DNA from: Streptomyces sp. NBC_01591
GTDB taxonomy: Bacteria > Actinomycetota > Actinomycetes > Streptomycetales > Streptomycetaceae
DNA: 64,000 nt
Assembly (NCBI RefSeq): GCF_035918155.1
Contig: NZ_CP109327.1
Span: forward strand, 1,612,001 to 1,676,000
Direction: 5' to 3'
How positions within the stretch are numbered: position 1 is the stretch's first letter; every line of letters starts with the position of its first letter. Below are positions 9,701 to 18,281 of the stretch, in pieces. Made by a program: the position numbers and the translations under genes. The notes under the pieces were generated by a model. That model was not told where the DNA came from and searched no databases. It worked only from the letters and a program-made list of their open reading frames with translations.

Positions 9701-11594
9701 CCGTTCCGGCCGCGCCCCGGCGGGGGCGGGGCACGCCGGGGCCGTGGGTGGCGGGCAGGCCCAGCAGGTCGGCCAGGCGGTGGTCGGCGGCGATCGACTC
9801 GGCGGCCCCGAGCTCGGCCTCGTACGACTGTTCCGCGGCCTGTGCGGCGTCGGCGGCGCGCGCCGCAGCGAGGTCGGCGCGGCTCTCGGCGGCCGCGGCT
9901 TCCCTGGCCACGTCGGCCGCGGAGCGGGCGGCCTCCCTGGCGGTGTCCCACGCGGCGACGGCGGACTGCTCGGCGTCGCTGGCGGCGAGGGCGGCACGCG
10001 CCGGGTCGGCGTCCGGCGCGGTGTCGTCGAGCCAGCCGGCCCGTACCGCCTGTGCGGTCTCCTGCTCGACCTCGGCGAGGCGCTGGCGCAGATGTCCGGC
10101 CTCGCTGCGGGCACGCTGGGCCTCGGTGGCGGCGGTGGTGGCGTCCCGGTGGGCGGTCTCGCCCGCGGTCTGGAGGGTGTCGGAGCGTTCCTCCTCCTCG
10201 TTGGCGAGGGTCTCGCCGGCCTCGGCGGCGGTGTGCAGTGCCTGCACGAGCTCGGCGGCTGCCTCGGCGCGGGCGGCGAGCGCGGGCGCGGCGTCCCGCT
10301 CGGCCTCGCGGATGGCGACGGCCACCCGTGCGGAGCGGTCGGCGGCGGCGCGGTGGCGCAGTACGGCCTCGGCGGCCTGCCAGGCGGAGTGCAGGGTGCG
10401 GGCGTCGCCCAGTTCGCGGCGTTGGGCGGCGGCGCCCTTCTCCGCTGCGGTCAGGGCCAAGGAGGCGTGCCGGTAGGCCAGTTCGGCGGCGATCAGGGCG
10501 CTGCGGCTGCGGGCCTGTTCGGCTGTGGTGACGGTGTGCGCGGCGCCCGTCACCTGCTGGGCCAGCTCGGCGGTCCGGCCTCGTTCCTGCCTGGCGCGGG
10601 CGGAGAGCCTGCGGGCGAGCGTACGGGTGCGGCGCTCTGCGCCCGCGTGGACGTCCCGGGTACGGGAACGGGTGTCGGCGGCCTCCACGATCCGGCCGAG
10701 CAGGTCGACCGAGCCTGCGGTGAAGTCGCGCTCGGCGGTCAGTTCGGCGCGGCGGCCGAGCTTGTTGCCGAAGCCGCTCACCAGGTCGGCGAGGCCGTCG
10801 GTGTCGCGGGTGTCGGTGACGGCGCGGAGGAGCAGGTCGGTGAAGTCGGAGTCCTTCTTGACCGCGAAGAGCCCTGCCGCCTCGCCCTCGTCGGCGTTCA
10901 TCTCGCGCTGGTAGCGGAAGAGTTCGGGGTCGAGTCCGAGGTCTCCGAGGTGCTCGTTCCAGCGGTCGTGGATCTCTTCCCAGTGCACATCGAGGTGCTG
11001 GTAGAACTTGCCCGCCTCGGTCAGGGCGTCACGGAAGCCCTTCATCGTGCGCCGTCTGCCCTGCGCGCCGGAAGCGCCTTCGACGGGGCGGCGCACGGAG
11101 GTGGCCTCGGCGACCGGCAGGGAGTCCAGGCTGAGGCCGGGTCCGGGCCGGAAGGAGTACCAGGCCTCGGCGAATTTCCGCGGGTCGTTGGAGACCTGTC
11201 GGCCACGCCATTCGCTGACCTTGCCGACGACCACGCATTCGCCGGTGAGGGTGTGCTGCCACTCCAGGGCGACATGCCCGCAGTCGTCGGCGAGCAGGAA
11301 CTTGCGCAGCACGCCGGAGCTGGCGCCGCCGAGGGTGTTGCGGTGGCCGGGCAGCATCACCGAGAAGATCAGCTTCAGCAGCACCGACTTACCGCCGCCG
11401 TTCTCCAGGAAGAGCACGCCGGCGGGGGCGGGGCGGCGGGGCGGGCCGACCGGCTCCTCCTCGAAGAACTCCGCCTGGGCCGGTGCGGGGTCGGGCACGG
11501 GCTCGCCCACTCCGCGCAGGTCGAGCACGGTGTCGGCGTAGCGTGCGCCGGCAGGCCCGATGGAGTAGAGGCGGACCCGGGACAGCTCGTACAT
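6753..11594 (-). CDS. Giant SMC/MukB-like coiled-coil ATPase
   Basis: A 1613-residue SMC-like ATPase, last gene of a MukFEB/MksBEF-style operon. The N-terminal head has a Walker A, LENGGGKSVLLKL, with K69. Long Ala/Arg/Glu-rich coiled coils fill about residues 280-610 and 860-1250. They are separated by a disordered insertion (about 618-678) and a globular hinge-like region (about 735-860, with DSRILGALGDGGLLPPG). The C-terminal head has the ABC signature FSGGQ (about 1466) and a Walker B, TLFLDNPIGRAN, with D1507. The residue after D1507 is N1508, where SMC and ABC ATPases normally have the catalytic Glu. The coding strand follows the KITE-like gene by 60 bases. A DNA-loop-extruding or DNA-topology-sensing role is inferred from architecture only. 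Confidence 0.85.
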   Translation of the reverse strand: MYELSRVRLYSIGPAGARYADTVLDLRGVGEPVPDPAPAQAEFFEEEPVGPPRRPAPAGVLFLENGGGKSVLLKLIFSVMLPGHRNTLGGASSGVLRKFLLADDCGHVALEWQHTLTGECVVVGKVSEWRGRQVSNDPRKFAEAWYSFRPGPGLSLDSLPVAEATSVRRPVEGASGAQGRRRTMKGFRDALTEAGKFYQHLDVHWEEIHDRWNEHLGDLGLDPELFRYQREMNADEGEAAGLFAVKKDSDFTDLLLRAVTDTRDTDGLADLVSGFGNKLGRRAELTAERDFTAGSVDLLGRIVEAADTRSRTRDVHAGAERRTRTLARRLSARARQERGRTAELAQQVTGAAHTVTTAEQARSRSALIAAELAYRHASLALTAAEKGAAAQRRELGDARTLHSAWQAAEAVLRHRAAADRSARVAVAIREAERDAAPALAARAEAAAELVQALHTAAEAGETLANEEEERSDTLQTAGETAHRDATTAATEAQRARSEAGHLRQRLAEVEQETAQAVRAGWLDDTAPDADPARAALAASDAEQSAVAAWDTAREAARSAADVAREAAAAESRADLAAARAADAAQAAEQSYEAELGAAESIAADHRLADLLGLPATHGPGVPRPRRGAAGTDPDMDPDAPHDADGTGTDTGPATTDRRPAAAEATGRADEAGQPTRASHGTHTVTAEQATAPEQPLTAQELDRSADELRELLDQSIASAERRLFELRTAAADDSRILGALGDGGLLPPGPDVLATVEYLGEHGIPALPGWRYLAQAVDPADHAAVLAARPELVDGVVITDPDSHARARDVLSGAALLPRSAVAVGTAAALLAPVPAAGTGSAASAEGVFLVPPNPAMHDEHAADEERQALRTRAAARDEDIRTLAARLTADRSLAARIGSWRADCPPGMLAELAEAARTARTAAQTAEAELAEARTVRAEADEAAADTARVREERQEAAQRARRAADALAGLAYRLRERAGWQAKLRELVDEAAESEARATVCLERARAADEDRRAAQRAADDARRTARALRAERAEIAGAPEHLPEPADDNPRPALPSLREAYRAASQLYEKVGVGADLRAEQARAESDESAALAELDRLTNKVRTRAAQLLEGTDGADGPSRQAAAARAESLVQLLETRASTASEQLGRLRGEAERLAPADGESHHTELPDELVPADADRAQTLLRTATAELAAATATLDTTRAAHAELLHAHRTAEDSAGGFDETAALLRDLLRDHGADDDTEAPEPYPGSLEEARQSAAEARRSLRGCAADLSAAESAVREASDVLVRHANSTRYEQVRTPARQQIRELPAAALPEHAEKWAAAFAPRLRVLTDELAQLERNRDSIVDRLRGLVESALTTLRSAQRLSRLPEGLGEWSGQEFLRIRFEEPDQATLTERLGEVVDEATRAALKKNSDMRRDGMSLLLRGVQAALEPRGIAVEILKPDAVLRAERVPVGQMGDVFSGGQLLTAAIALYCTMAALRSNDRGRDRHQHRHAGTLFLDNPIGRANATYLLELQRAVSDALGVQLLYTTGLFDTTALAEFPLVIRLRNDADLRAGLKYISVEEHLRPGLPQQDPNGETVHGEITATRMFKRATTPPGTAQVPADE

Positions 11595-11654
11595 GGCGGC
11601 GGACTCTCGTCGTTCAGGGAGCGGGAGGGAGACGGCGGTGGTGGGGCGGGCCGG

Positions 11655-12584
11655 TCAGGCGTGGAAGGGCAGACCTGCGTCGGCGGCCAGCTCCAGGTCG
11701 TCGGGGTCGGGCGGCGGCAGCAGCGTCGCCGTGCCGTCGGTGACCGGGACGACGCCGAGTTCCAGCAGTTCGGCCATGGCGGCGGTGCCGGCCATGTCGC
11801 GGACCTGGAGCTGGTAGCGGGCGGTGGTGCGGAAGGCGCCGCCGGCGTCGTCCCCGGTGCGCTGGAGGAAGCCGGAGTCGGTGAGGAAGGCGACGGCCTT
11901 GCCGACAATGCCGGTGGTGGAGCCGGCCAGGCGCCGGGCGTCCTTCGTGGCGCCGGTGGAGCTGCGCCGGGCGTAGATCCGCCAGGCCACTTCGAGTCCG
12001 GGGGCGTCGGTGGCCGGGTCGGTGTTGTCTCCGTGCTCCTCGGCGCGCTCCTCCAGGCGGTGGCACGCCTGGCGTACGAACGAGTCGACGCCGTTGACCG
12101 TGATCCGGCCGATGTACGCGTCGTCGGCGAGGTCCTCGGGGCGGGGGAAGGCCATCGCGGCGACGGCGAGGTGTGCGAGCCCGTGCAGGAAGCGGTCGGC
12201 GGAGTCGGACGAGGCGCGGCGGGCGTAGTCGCCCATGCGGACGGCGAAGACCGAGTCCTCACCGGCGGTCACGGCCATGCCCGCACGGGTGGACACCTCC
12301 AGGACGACCAGGCCGAGTCCGGTCGCCACGGCGTCGGCGAGCCGGGCGAAGGCGGGCTCCTCCCGGTAGCGGCGGAGCAGTTCGGCGTATTCGGCGTCGC
12401 GTGCGGGCAGCAGCTTGGGCTGCAGGCCGAAGGCGACGAGCCGGGCGGCGTCGGCCGCGTCGGCCGGGGTGACGGCCGGAGCGGCGGCGGGGCCCACCGG
12501 GTCGGCGGGCCCACTGCCCTCGGTCGGGTACGCGGCGGTCGGCTCGCCCCACGCGTCGGCGTGCTGTGCGCGGTGGTCGCTCAC
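11655..12584 (-). CDS. KITE/MukE-MksE-like accessory subunit of the SMC-like complex
   Basis: A 309-residue protein placed between the kleisin-like and SMC-like genes, the position MukE/MksE/JetB proteins occupy. The first 40 residues are low-complexity. The rest reads as globular alpha/beta with winged-helix-like segments, for example VGKAVAFLTDSGFLQRTG followed by FRTTARYQLQVRDM, and the end AAMAELLELGVVPVTDG. The start is the GTG at 12584, whose GTGA overlaps the stop of the 48-codon ORF upstream, with AAGGAG about ten bases before it. Assignment rests on gene order and predicted fold rather than recognised family motifs. Confidence 0.65.
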   Translation of the reverse strand: MSDHRAQHADAWGEPTAAYPTEGSGPADPVGPAAAPAVTPADAADAARLVAFGLQPKLLPARDAEYAELLRRYREEPAFARLADAVATGLGLVVLEVSTRAGMAVTAGEDSVFAVRMGDYARRASSDSADRFLHGLAHLAVAAMAFPRPEDLADDAYIGRITVNGVDSFVRQACHRLEERAEEHGDNTDPATDAPGLEVAWRIYARRSSTGATKDARRLAGSTTGIVGKAVAFLTDSGFLQRTGDDAGGAFRTTARYQLQVRDMAGTAAMAELLELGVVPVTDGTATLLPPPDPDDLELAADAGLPFHA

Positions 12585-12727
12585 GACTGTCGCTCCTTGC
12601 TGCGGAAACTCTTCGGTACGGGGGTGGACGGCGCCGGCTCTCGCGGGGTGCGTCCCGGGCGGCGCGGTCCGGTCCGGGCCCGTGGCGCGGGTGCCGGCCG
12701 CCGTGCCGGGCGCACCGCGCCGGTCAT
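12581..12727 (-). CDS. 48-residue Arg/Pro-rich micro-protein coupled inside the SMC-like operon
   Basis: A small ORF fills the gap between the kleisin-like and KITE-like genes exactly. Its ATG (12727-12725) overlaps the kleisin-like stop as ATGA, and its TGA (12583-12581) overlaps the next start as GTGA. GGAGG lies about five bases before the ATG. The product begins MTGAVRPARRPAPAPRARTG and ends PVPKSFRSKERQS. It is very basic, Pro-rich and probably disordered, with no recognised domain. Coupling at both ends argues that it is translated. It could be a DNA- or SMC-binding peptide, or only a ribosome relay between the two neighbours. Conservation in related operons would decide. Confidence 0.6.
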   Translation of the reverse strand: MTGAVRPARRPAPAPRARTGPRRPGRTPREPAPSTPVPKSFRSKERQS

Positions 12728-14250
12728 GACGCCTCCGTGCGGTCCGCGGCCATTCCGGCCGCGTCCAGCAGGGCGGTGCCCACGATCAGGTCGGCGCCGC
12801 CGAACTCCGGGTCGTCGAGCTGTGTGCCGTCGTCGACGGAGAACAGCAGTCGCTGCTCTCCCTGCCGGTAGGCGGTGCCGACCGGCGGGCTCGCGGCGTG
12901 CACCGCGAGCAGGGCGACCAGGTAGGGCAGTTCGGGATCGCGGCGCCGGGCGTCGGCGAGGAGTCCGGAGAGCCGCCTCGGGGCATCGTGTTCCAGGTCG
13001 AGGAGGTCCATGGCGCTCGCGAGCTGTTCCTCGCTGAACCTGCTGTCGTCGGGGGTGGCGATCAGATCGGGCTCGGGCATCTCGGCGCCCAGGTGTTCCC
13101 GCTCCAGGGGCGGGGTGAGCAGCATGTCGACGAGGTCGCCCACCCGTACCGAGGTGGGGGTGCGCAGTCCGGTGCCGTGGGCGAAGAAGGCGTCGGTGAC
13201 GCGGATCGCCTGCTCGACGGGGAGCGGCAGCAGCGGGGCGACCAGCTGGCCGTACAGGTCGAGGCCGGTGCGGGCCGTGGGGGTGGCGAACGCCTGCCGG
13301 TCCTGTTCGGCGCGGAACAGCGGTCCGGCTTCCAGCAGGCGGGACTGCAGCTGGGTGTGGCGGCGGATGCAGTCCTTGACGATGTCGACGAGCTCGGCGG
13401 CGCGGCGTTTGTGCTCGGGCTCCTCCGCCTCGTCGCGCGCCTTGCGGATGTTGGTGAGGATCGCGTTCTCGTGGCGGTAGCGGTCGGCGACGTGATCCAG
13501 CGCTTCGGCGATCATGTCGGGCACCGCGTTGAGCCAGTCGACGGCGCGGACGTTGCGCCGGGTGGCCTCCAGCGTCTTGCGGAGGGTTTCCGCGTACTGC
13601 ACGGTGCGGTAGCGGGCCTGCTCGGCGGCGAGCTGCGCGTCCGCGAGGCGGCCCCGGCTGATGAGGACCTCCAGCTTCACCTCGGCGGCGATCTGGGCGC
13701 TGGTGACGTCCGTGTCGAGGGCGCCCACCAGGACGTTGACCGCTTCGTCGGTGGCCCGGAGGTAGACGGTGCCGCCGTATCCCGGGACCTCTTCGATCAG
13801 CTTGAAGTCGTAGTCCCGGCGGACGTACACCCCGTCGGGGCCGAAAGTGCCGTACACCGCGCGGAATCCGCGGTCCACGCTGCCGACGTTGATGAGGTTC
13901 TCCAGCACCCAGCGCGCGACCCGTTCGTGCTCGGCCACGGGGCGGCGGGGGGCCTGAGCGGCGACGCGGGGAAGCAGCCTGGCCACTATCTGGTCGTGGT
14001 CGGCACCCGTGTCGAAGTCCATGTTGAGGGTGACGAGGTCGATCGCGGCGAGGGCGACCTCGGCCATCGCGTAGACCGTGTACTCACCGGCCAGATTCGC
14101 CTTGCGGACATCGAGGTCGTGCAGCGGCGCCGTGCAGGCGAGCGCGCGCAGCCGCCGCGAGAGCCCCTCGTCGGCGGCCGGGCCCGGGGCGGGCCGCGGT
14201 CCCGCGCTGAGCTGGGGCGCAGCGTTGTCCGTGTAGGCAGGCGAAGTCAC
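12724..14250 (-). CDS. Kleisin-like / MukF-MksB-like first subunit of the SMC-like complex
   Basis: A 508-residue protein heading the SMC-like operon, in the position of the kleisin in MukFEB/MksBEF/Wadjet loci. It is mostly helical. An N-terminal helical domain includes EHERVARWVLENLINVG. The middle (about 175-330) has long charged helices such as LADAQLAAEQARYRTVQYAETL and a His-rich segment, DHVADRYRHENAIL. A C-terminal domain contains the acidic DDSRFSEEQLASAMDLLD. Motifs of the classical DUF3375 JetA family were not recognised, so kleisin is a structural inference from position, size and helix pattern. The start GTG at 14250 gives VTSPAYTDNAAP. Expression probably begins in the region just upstream, and the 48-codon ORF is coupled to its stop. 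Confidence 0.65.
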   Translation of the reverse strand: MTSPAYTDNAAPQLSAGPRPAPGPAADEGLSRRLRALACTAPLHDLDVRKANLAGEYTVYAMAEVALAAIDLVTLNMDFDTGADHDQIVARLLPRVAAQAPRRPVAEHERVARWVLENLINVGSVDRGFRAVYGTFGPDGVYVRRDYDFKLIEEVPGYGGTVYLRATDEAVNVLVGALDTDVTSAQIAAEVKLEVLISRGRLADAQLAAEQARYRTVQYAETLRKTLEATRRNVRAVDWLNAVPDMIAEALDHVADRYRHENAILTNIRKARDEAEEPEHKRRAAELVDIVKDCIRRHTQLQSRLLEAGPLFRAEQDRQAFATPTARTGLDLYGQLVAPLLPLPVEQAIRVTDAFFAHGTGLRTPTSVRVGDLVDMLLTPPLEREHLGAEMPEPDLIATPDDSRFSEEQLASAMDLLDLEHDAPRRLSGLLADARRRDPELPYLVALLAVHAASPPVGTAYRQGEQRLLFSVDDGTQLDDPEFGGADLIVGTALLDAAGMAADRTEAS

Positions 14251-14354
14251 GCTGCACAGATTAGGTCCTCACACTGACAACGGTCGAAACGGCGCAGAAG
14301 CGACCCCTTGCCGGGGGCCGGTCGACGGCAGCCTCACAGCCGTTCGCCGGTAGG

Positions 14355-17300
14355 TCACGTACGGTCGTCGCGGTCCGGTTCCGGGGTTCCGTAGCCCCCG
14401 CCGCCCGGTGTGCGGAGCACGAATACGTCTCCCGGCTCCAGCTCGGCCGTGTCGCAGCCGCGCAGTGGTGTGGCCGCCCGGTCGTCCGGGTGCTCGATGA
14501 GCTGGTCGCCCGGTGCGCCGGGTCCGCCGCCCGCCATGCCGTACGGCCTGACCCGGCGGTGGCCGGAGAGCAGTGCCACGGTGACGGGTTCCAGGAAGCG
14601 GATCCGCCGCTCCACGCCGCAGCCGCCGTGCCAGCGCCCGCTGCCGCCGCTGCCCTCGCGTACCCGGAAGCTCTCCAGCAGGACTGGGTAGCGCCATTCG
14701 AGGACCTCGGGGTCGGTGAGGCGGGAGTTGGTCATATGGGTCTGCACGGCGTCGGCGCCGTCGAAGCCGTCGCCGGCGCCTGAGCCGCTCGCCACGGTCT
14801 CGTAGTACTGGACCCGTTCGTTGCCGAAGGTGAGGTTGTTCATGGTGCCCGAGCCCTCGGCCTGGATGCCGAGGGCCGCGTACAGGGCGCCGGTGACGGC
14901 CTGGGACGTCTCCACGTTTCCCGCGACGGTGGCCGCCGGGTGGACGGGGGCCAGCATGGAGCCTTCCGGGATCCGGACCTCCAGGGGCTTGAGGCAGCCG
15001 CTGTTGAGGGGGATGTCGTCGGTGACCAGGGTCCGGAAGACGTACAGCACAGCCGCCATGACCACGGACTTCGGCGCGTTGAAGTTGCCCGGTTGCTGGG
15101 GTGAGGTGCCGGTGAAGTCGACGACCGCGGTGCGGGCGGCCCGGTCCACGGTGAGGGCCACCTCGATGACCGCGCCGTTGTCGGTCTCGTAGCGGTAGGC
15201 ACCGTCGTGGAGTTCGGCGATGATCCGGCGGACGGACTCCTCGGCGTTGTCCTGCACGTGCCCCATGTACGCGGCGACGACGTCGGGCCCGAACTGCTCG
15301 ACCATGCGGCGCAGTTCGGCGATGCCCTTTTCGTTGGCGGCGATCTGGGCGCGCAGGTCGGCGAGGTTGGCCTCCGGGTCGCGGGAGGGGTACCGGGCGG
15401 TGGTGAGCAGCTCGCGCGTCTCGTCCTCGCGGAGCCTGCCGTCGCGTACCAGCAGCCAGTTGTCGAACAGCACCCCTTCCTCGTGGATGGTGCGGCTGAA
15501 GGCGGGCATGGAGCCGGGGGTGATGCCGCCGATCTCGGCGTGGTGTCCGCGTGAGGCCACGAGGAAGCGCAGCTCCGGCCGCTCGCCGTCGGTCTCGTCG
15601 AACACCGGCGTCACCACGGTGACGTCGGGCAGGTGGGTCCCCCCGTGGTACGGATCGTTGATGGCGTACGCATCGCCGGGACGCATCGCGCCGCCGTTGC
15701 GCCGCAGCACCTCCTTGATGGACTCCCCCATCGAGCCGAGGTGGACGGGAATGTGCGGGGCGTTGGCGATCAGATTGCCGTCGGCGTCGAAGAGCGCGCA
15801 GGAGAAGTCGAGCCGCTCCTTGATGTTGACGGAGTGGGCCGTGTTCTCCAGACGCACTCCCATCTGCTCGGCGATCGACATGAAGAGGTTGTTGAAGACC
15901 TCCAGCATGACGGGGTCGACCCGGGTGCCGACGGCCGTGCGGTCCGGGCGCGGGCGGACCCTGGTGAGCAGCAGATGGCCGGTGCCGTCGAGAGCGGCCT
16001 GCCAGCCCGGGTCGACGACGGTGGTGGCATCCGCCTCGGCGATCACGGCGGGGCCGGTCACGGTGTCCGCGGGACGGAGTTCCTCGCGGCGGTGGAGCGG
16101 GGTGTCCTGCCATCGGCCGTCGGCGAACATCCGCACGGTGTCGCGCGGTCGGGGCTTCGTGCCCGCGCGGGGCGTGGAGTCGGCTGGGGGTGGCTCGTGC
16201 CGACCGGCCGTTCCGGTCGCCTCGACCGAGACCGCCTCGACGACCAGGGGTTTGTCCATGGTGAACGCGTAGCGCGCCCGGTGCTCGGCGGTGAACGCCG
16301 CGGCCATGGCGGGTGCGGTGTCCAGGCCGACGGGCAGGCTCGAATCCGTACCGGCATAGCGGAGCAGCACGCGGGCACGGGTGCTGATCGCGCTGTCGGG
16401 GACGGCGTCGGCGCGCAGTTCGGCGCGGGTCCGGGCGGCCAGTTCGTCGCAGAGTTCGCCCACCGCGGTCCGGGTCGCCTCGTTCAGTTGCGCCTCCACC
16501 GACTGTTCGCGCATCGCGGTGGCGTCGGCGAGGCCGATGCCGTACGCGGACAGCACGCCCGCCAGCGGCGGTACGAGGACCGTGTCGATGCCCAGGGAGT
16601 CGGCGACGGCGCAGACGTGCTGACCACCGGCGCCGCCGAAGCCGGTCAGGGCGTAGCGGGTGATGTCGTGCCCGCGCTGCACGGAGATCTTCTTGACCGC
16701 GTTCGCCATGTTGAGCACGGCGATCTCCAGGAACCCGGCGGCGGTCTCAGCGGCCGTGCGCCGGGTTCCGGTGGCGCGCGCCACGTCCTCGGCGAGCGCG
16801 TCGAAGCGTTCGCGGACCAGGTCCGCGTCGAGCGGGAGGTCGCCGTCAGGTCCGAAGACGGCCGGGAAGTGCGCGGGCTGGATCCGGCCCAGCATCACGT
16901 TGGCGTCGGTGACGGTCAGTGGGCCGCCGCGGCGGTAGCAGGCCGGGCCGGGGATCGCGCCCGCCGAGTCGGGGCCGACCCGGTAGCGCCGGCCGTCGAA
17001 GTGCAGGACGGAGCCGCCGCCGGCCGCGACGGTGTGGATGCTCATCATCGGCGCGCGCATCCTCACACCGGCGACCTGGGTGCCGAGTTCGCGCTCGAAC
17101 TCGCCCGCGTAGTGGGACACATCGGTGGACGTTCCGCCCATGTCGAAGCCGATGACCCGGCCGAATCCGGCCTGTTCGGAGGTGCGGGCCATGCCGACCA
17201 CGCCCCCGGCGGGGCCGGAGAGCACCGCGTCCTTGCCCCGGAAGTGGGAGGCTTCACGCAGCCCGCCGTTGGACTGCATGAACATCAGCCGGATGCCGTC

Positions 17301-17990
17301 GAGTTCAGCGGCGACCTCCTCGACGTACCGGCGCAGGATCGGCGAGAGGTAGGCGTCGACGACGGTGGTGTCGCCGCGCGGTACGAGCTTGATCAGGGGG
17401 CTCACCTCGTGCGAGCAGCTGACCTGTGTGAAGCCCGCCTCGCGGGCCGCGTCGGCCACGGCGCTCTCGTGGCCGGGGTGGCGGTAGCCGTGCATCAGGA
17501 CGACGGCCGCGCTGCGCAGTCCGTCGGCGCGGGCGGCCCTCAGCCGCTCGGTGACCGCGTCCCGGTCCAGTGGTGTGACGACCCGGCCGCGGGCGTCGAT
17601 CCGCTCGGGGACCTCGATCACCCGCTCGTAGACGGCCTCGGGCAGCAGGATGCGGCGGTCGAAGAGCCGCGGCCGGTTCTGGTACGCGATGCGCAGGGCG
17701 TCCCGGAAGCCTTCCGTGATGACCAGGACGGTCGGCTCGCCGCGCCGCTCCAGCAGGGCGTTGGTGGCGACCGTCGTGCCGATCCGCACGGCGGCGACCC
17801 GGTCGGCGGGGACCGGGTCGGTGGGGCCGAGGCCGAGCAGCGCGCGGATTCCGGCCACGGCTGCGTCTCGGTAGCGGTCCGGGTCGTGGGAGAGCAGCTT
17901 GCGGGTGACCAGGTGGCCGCCGGGATCCCGGCCCACGACATCGGTGAACGTCCCGCCTCGGTCGATCCAGAACTCCCAGCGTCCGGTCAT
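14355..17990 (-). CDS. Fused hydantoinase/5-oxoprolinase (HyuA-HyuB)
   Basis: A 1211-residue single-chain ATP-dependent hydantoinase/5-oxoprolinase, the size of eukaryotic OPLAH-type fusions. The HyuA half (about 1-680) opens with [20 protein letters not shown], the nucleotide-binding motif, and carries [13 protein letters not shown] near 283 and [20 protein letters not shown]. The HyuB half starts near 693 with [21 protein letters not shown] and has [18 protein letters not shown] and [20 protein letters not shown]. 5-oxoproline cleavage to glutamate is the likeliest reaction; a related hydantoin cannot be excluded. The frame stays open upstream through a glycosyltransferase scar to 19145, but family similarity begins at the ATG at 17990. 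GGAGGG abuts that ATG, an unusually close Shine-Dalgarno. Confidence 0.88.
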   Translation of the reverse strand: MTGRWEFWIDRGGTFTDVVGRDPGGHLVTRKLLSHDPDRYRDAAVAGIRALLGLGPTDPVPADRVAAVRIGTTVATNALLERRGEPTVLVITEGFRDALRIAYQNRPRLFDRRILLPEAVYERVIEVPERIDARGRVVTPLDRDAVTERLRAARADGLRSAAVVLMHGYRHPGHESAVADAAREAGFTQVSCSHEVSPLIKLVPRGDTTVVDAYLSPILRRYVEEVAAELDGIRLMFMQSNGGLREASHFRGKDAVLSGPAGGVVGMARTSEQAGFGRVIGFDMGGTSTDVSHYAGEFERELGTQVAGVRMRAPMMSIHTVAAGGGSVLHFDGRRYRVGPDSAGAIPGPACYRRGGPLTVTDANVMLGRIQPAHFPAVFGPDGDLPLDADLVRERFDALAEDVARATGTRRTAAETAAGFLEIAVLNMANAVKKISVQRGHDITRYALTGFGGAGGQHVCAVADSLGIDTVLVPPLAGVLSAYGIGLADATAMREQSVEAQLNEATRTAVGELCDELAARTRAELRADAVPDSAISTRARVLLRYAGTDSSLPVGLDTAPAMAAAFTAEHRARYAFTMDKPLVVEAVSVEATGTAGRHEPPPADSTPRAGTKPRPRDTVRMFADGRWQDTPLHRREELRPADTVTGPAVIAEADATTVVDPGWQAALDGTGHLLLTRVRPRPDRTAVGTRVDPVMLEVFNNLFMSIAEQMGVRLENTAHSVNIKERLDFSCALFDADGNLIANAPHIPVHLGSMGESIKEVLRRNGGAMRPGDAYAINDPYHGGTHLPDVTVVTPVFDETDGERPELRFLVASRGHHAEIGGITPGSMPAFSRTIHEEGVLFDNWLLVRDGRLREDETRELLTTARYPSRDPEANLADLRAQIAANEKGIAELRRMVEQFGPDVVAAYMGHVQDNAEESVRRIIAELHDGAYRYETDNGAVIEVALTVDRAARTAVVDFTGTSPQQPGNFNAPKSVVMAAVLYVFRTLVTDDIPLNSGCLKPLEVRIPEGSMLAPVHPAATVAGNVETSQAVTGALYAALGIQAEGSGTMNNLTFGNERVQYYETVASGSGAGDGFDGADAVQTHMTNSRLTDPEVLEWRYPVLLESFRVREGSGGSGRWHGGCGVERRIRFLEPVTVALLSGHRRVRPYGMAGGGPGAPGDQLIEHPDDRAATPLRGCDTAELEPGDVFVLRTPGGGGYGTPEPDRDDRT

Positions 17991-18190
17991 CCCTCCATAC
18001 TGCCCCGTGGTGCGGACAACGACCCGGACGGCGCGACCCACTGCGCTTGTACGGTGGCCAGCGCGCTCCGCAGGGCCTCCTCGGTCCGTCGGTCGAGGCG
18101 TGCGCCGGTGCCGCACGCCTGGTGCCGCAGCTCCGCTCCGGCCAGGTACAGCAGTTGGGGCAGCAGATCGGTGCTTCGGCGGGCCGGCCA
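17987..18190 (-). pseudogene. C-terminal remnant of an unidentified gene at the deletion scar
   Basis: In a frame different from the flanking glycosyltransferase fragments, codons from about 18190 to the TGA at 17989-17987 read like real coding sequence. They contain [20 protein letters not shown], then [15 protein letters not shown], and the stop overlaps the oxoprolinase ATG as ATGA, normal operon spacing. No start and no N-terminal part exist. The family is not recognised. I read it as the surviving tail of a gene whose body was lost with the glycosyltransferase sequences. Confidence 0.55.
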
Positions 18191-18272
18191 GCGCGGTGCG
18201 CAGCCCTCCGGACGACGGGGTGATGAAGTTCGCCAGCCGGACGATGACCATCCGCTGTCCGCGGCCGTTCAT
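18191..18272 (-). pseudogene. N-terminal fragment of a second glycosyltransferase
   Basis: The ATG at 18272 begins [20 protein letters not shown], continuing SGGLRTAL. This is the opening beta-strand and glycine-rich loop typical of a GT-B glycosyltransferase N-terminus. About 27 codons survive before the sequence turns into unrelated Pro/Arg-rich translation at about 18190. It is fused in frame to the upstream glycosyltransferase half. No glycosyltransferase of normal length remains here, so both genes appear broken. Confidence 0.6.
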
Positions 18273-18281
18273 GCCGCCACC

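Noticed and set aside
7878..13037. A 1719-residue plus-strand ORF
   Set aside because: It is the antisense shadow of the SMC-like gene and its neighbour. The translation is Gly/Arg/Val-rich low complexity, as expected for high-GC antisense frames.
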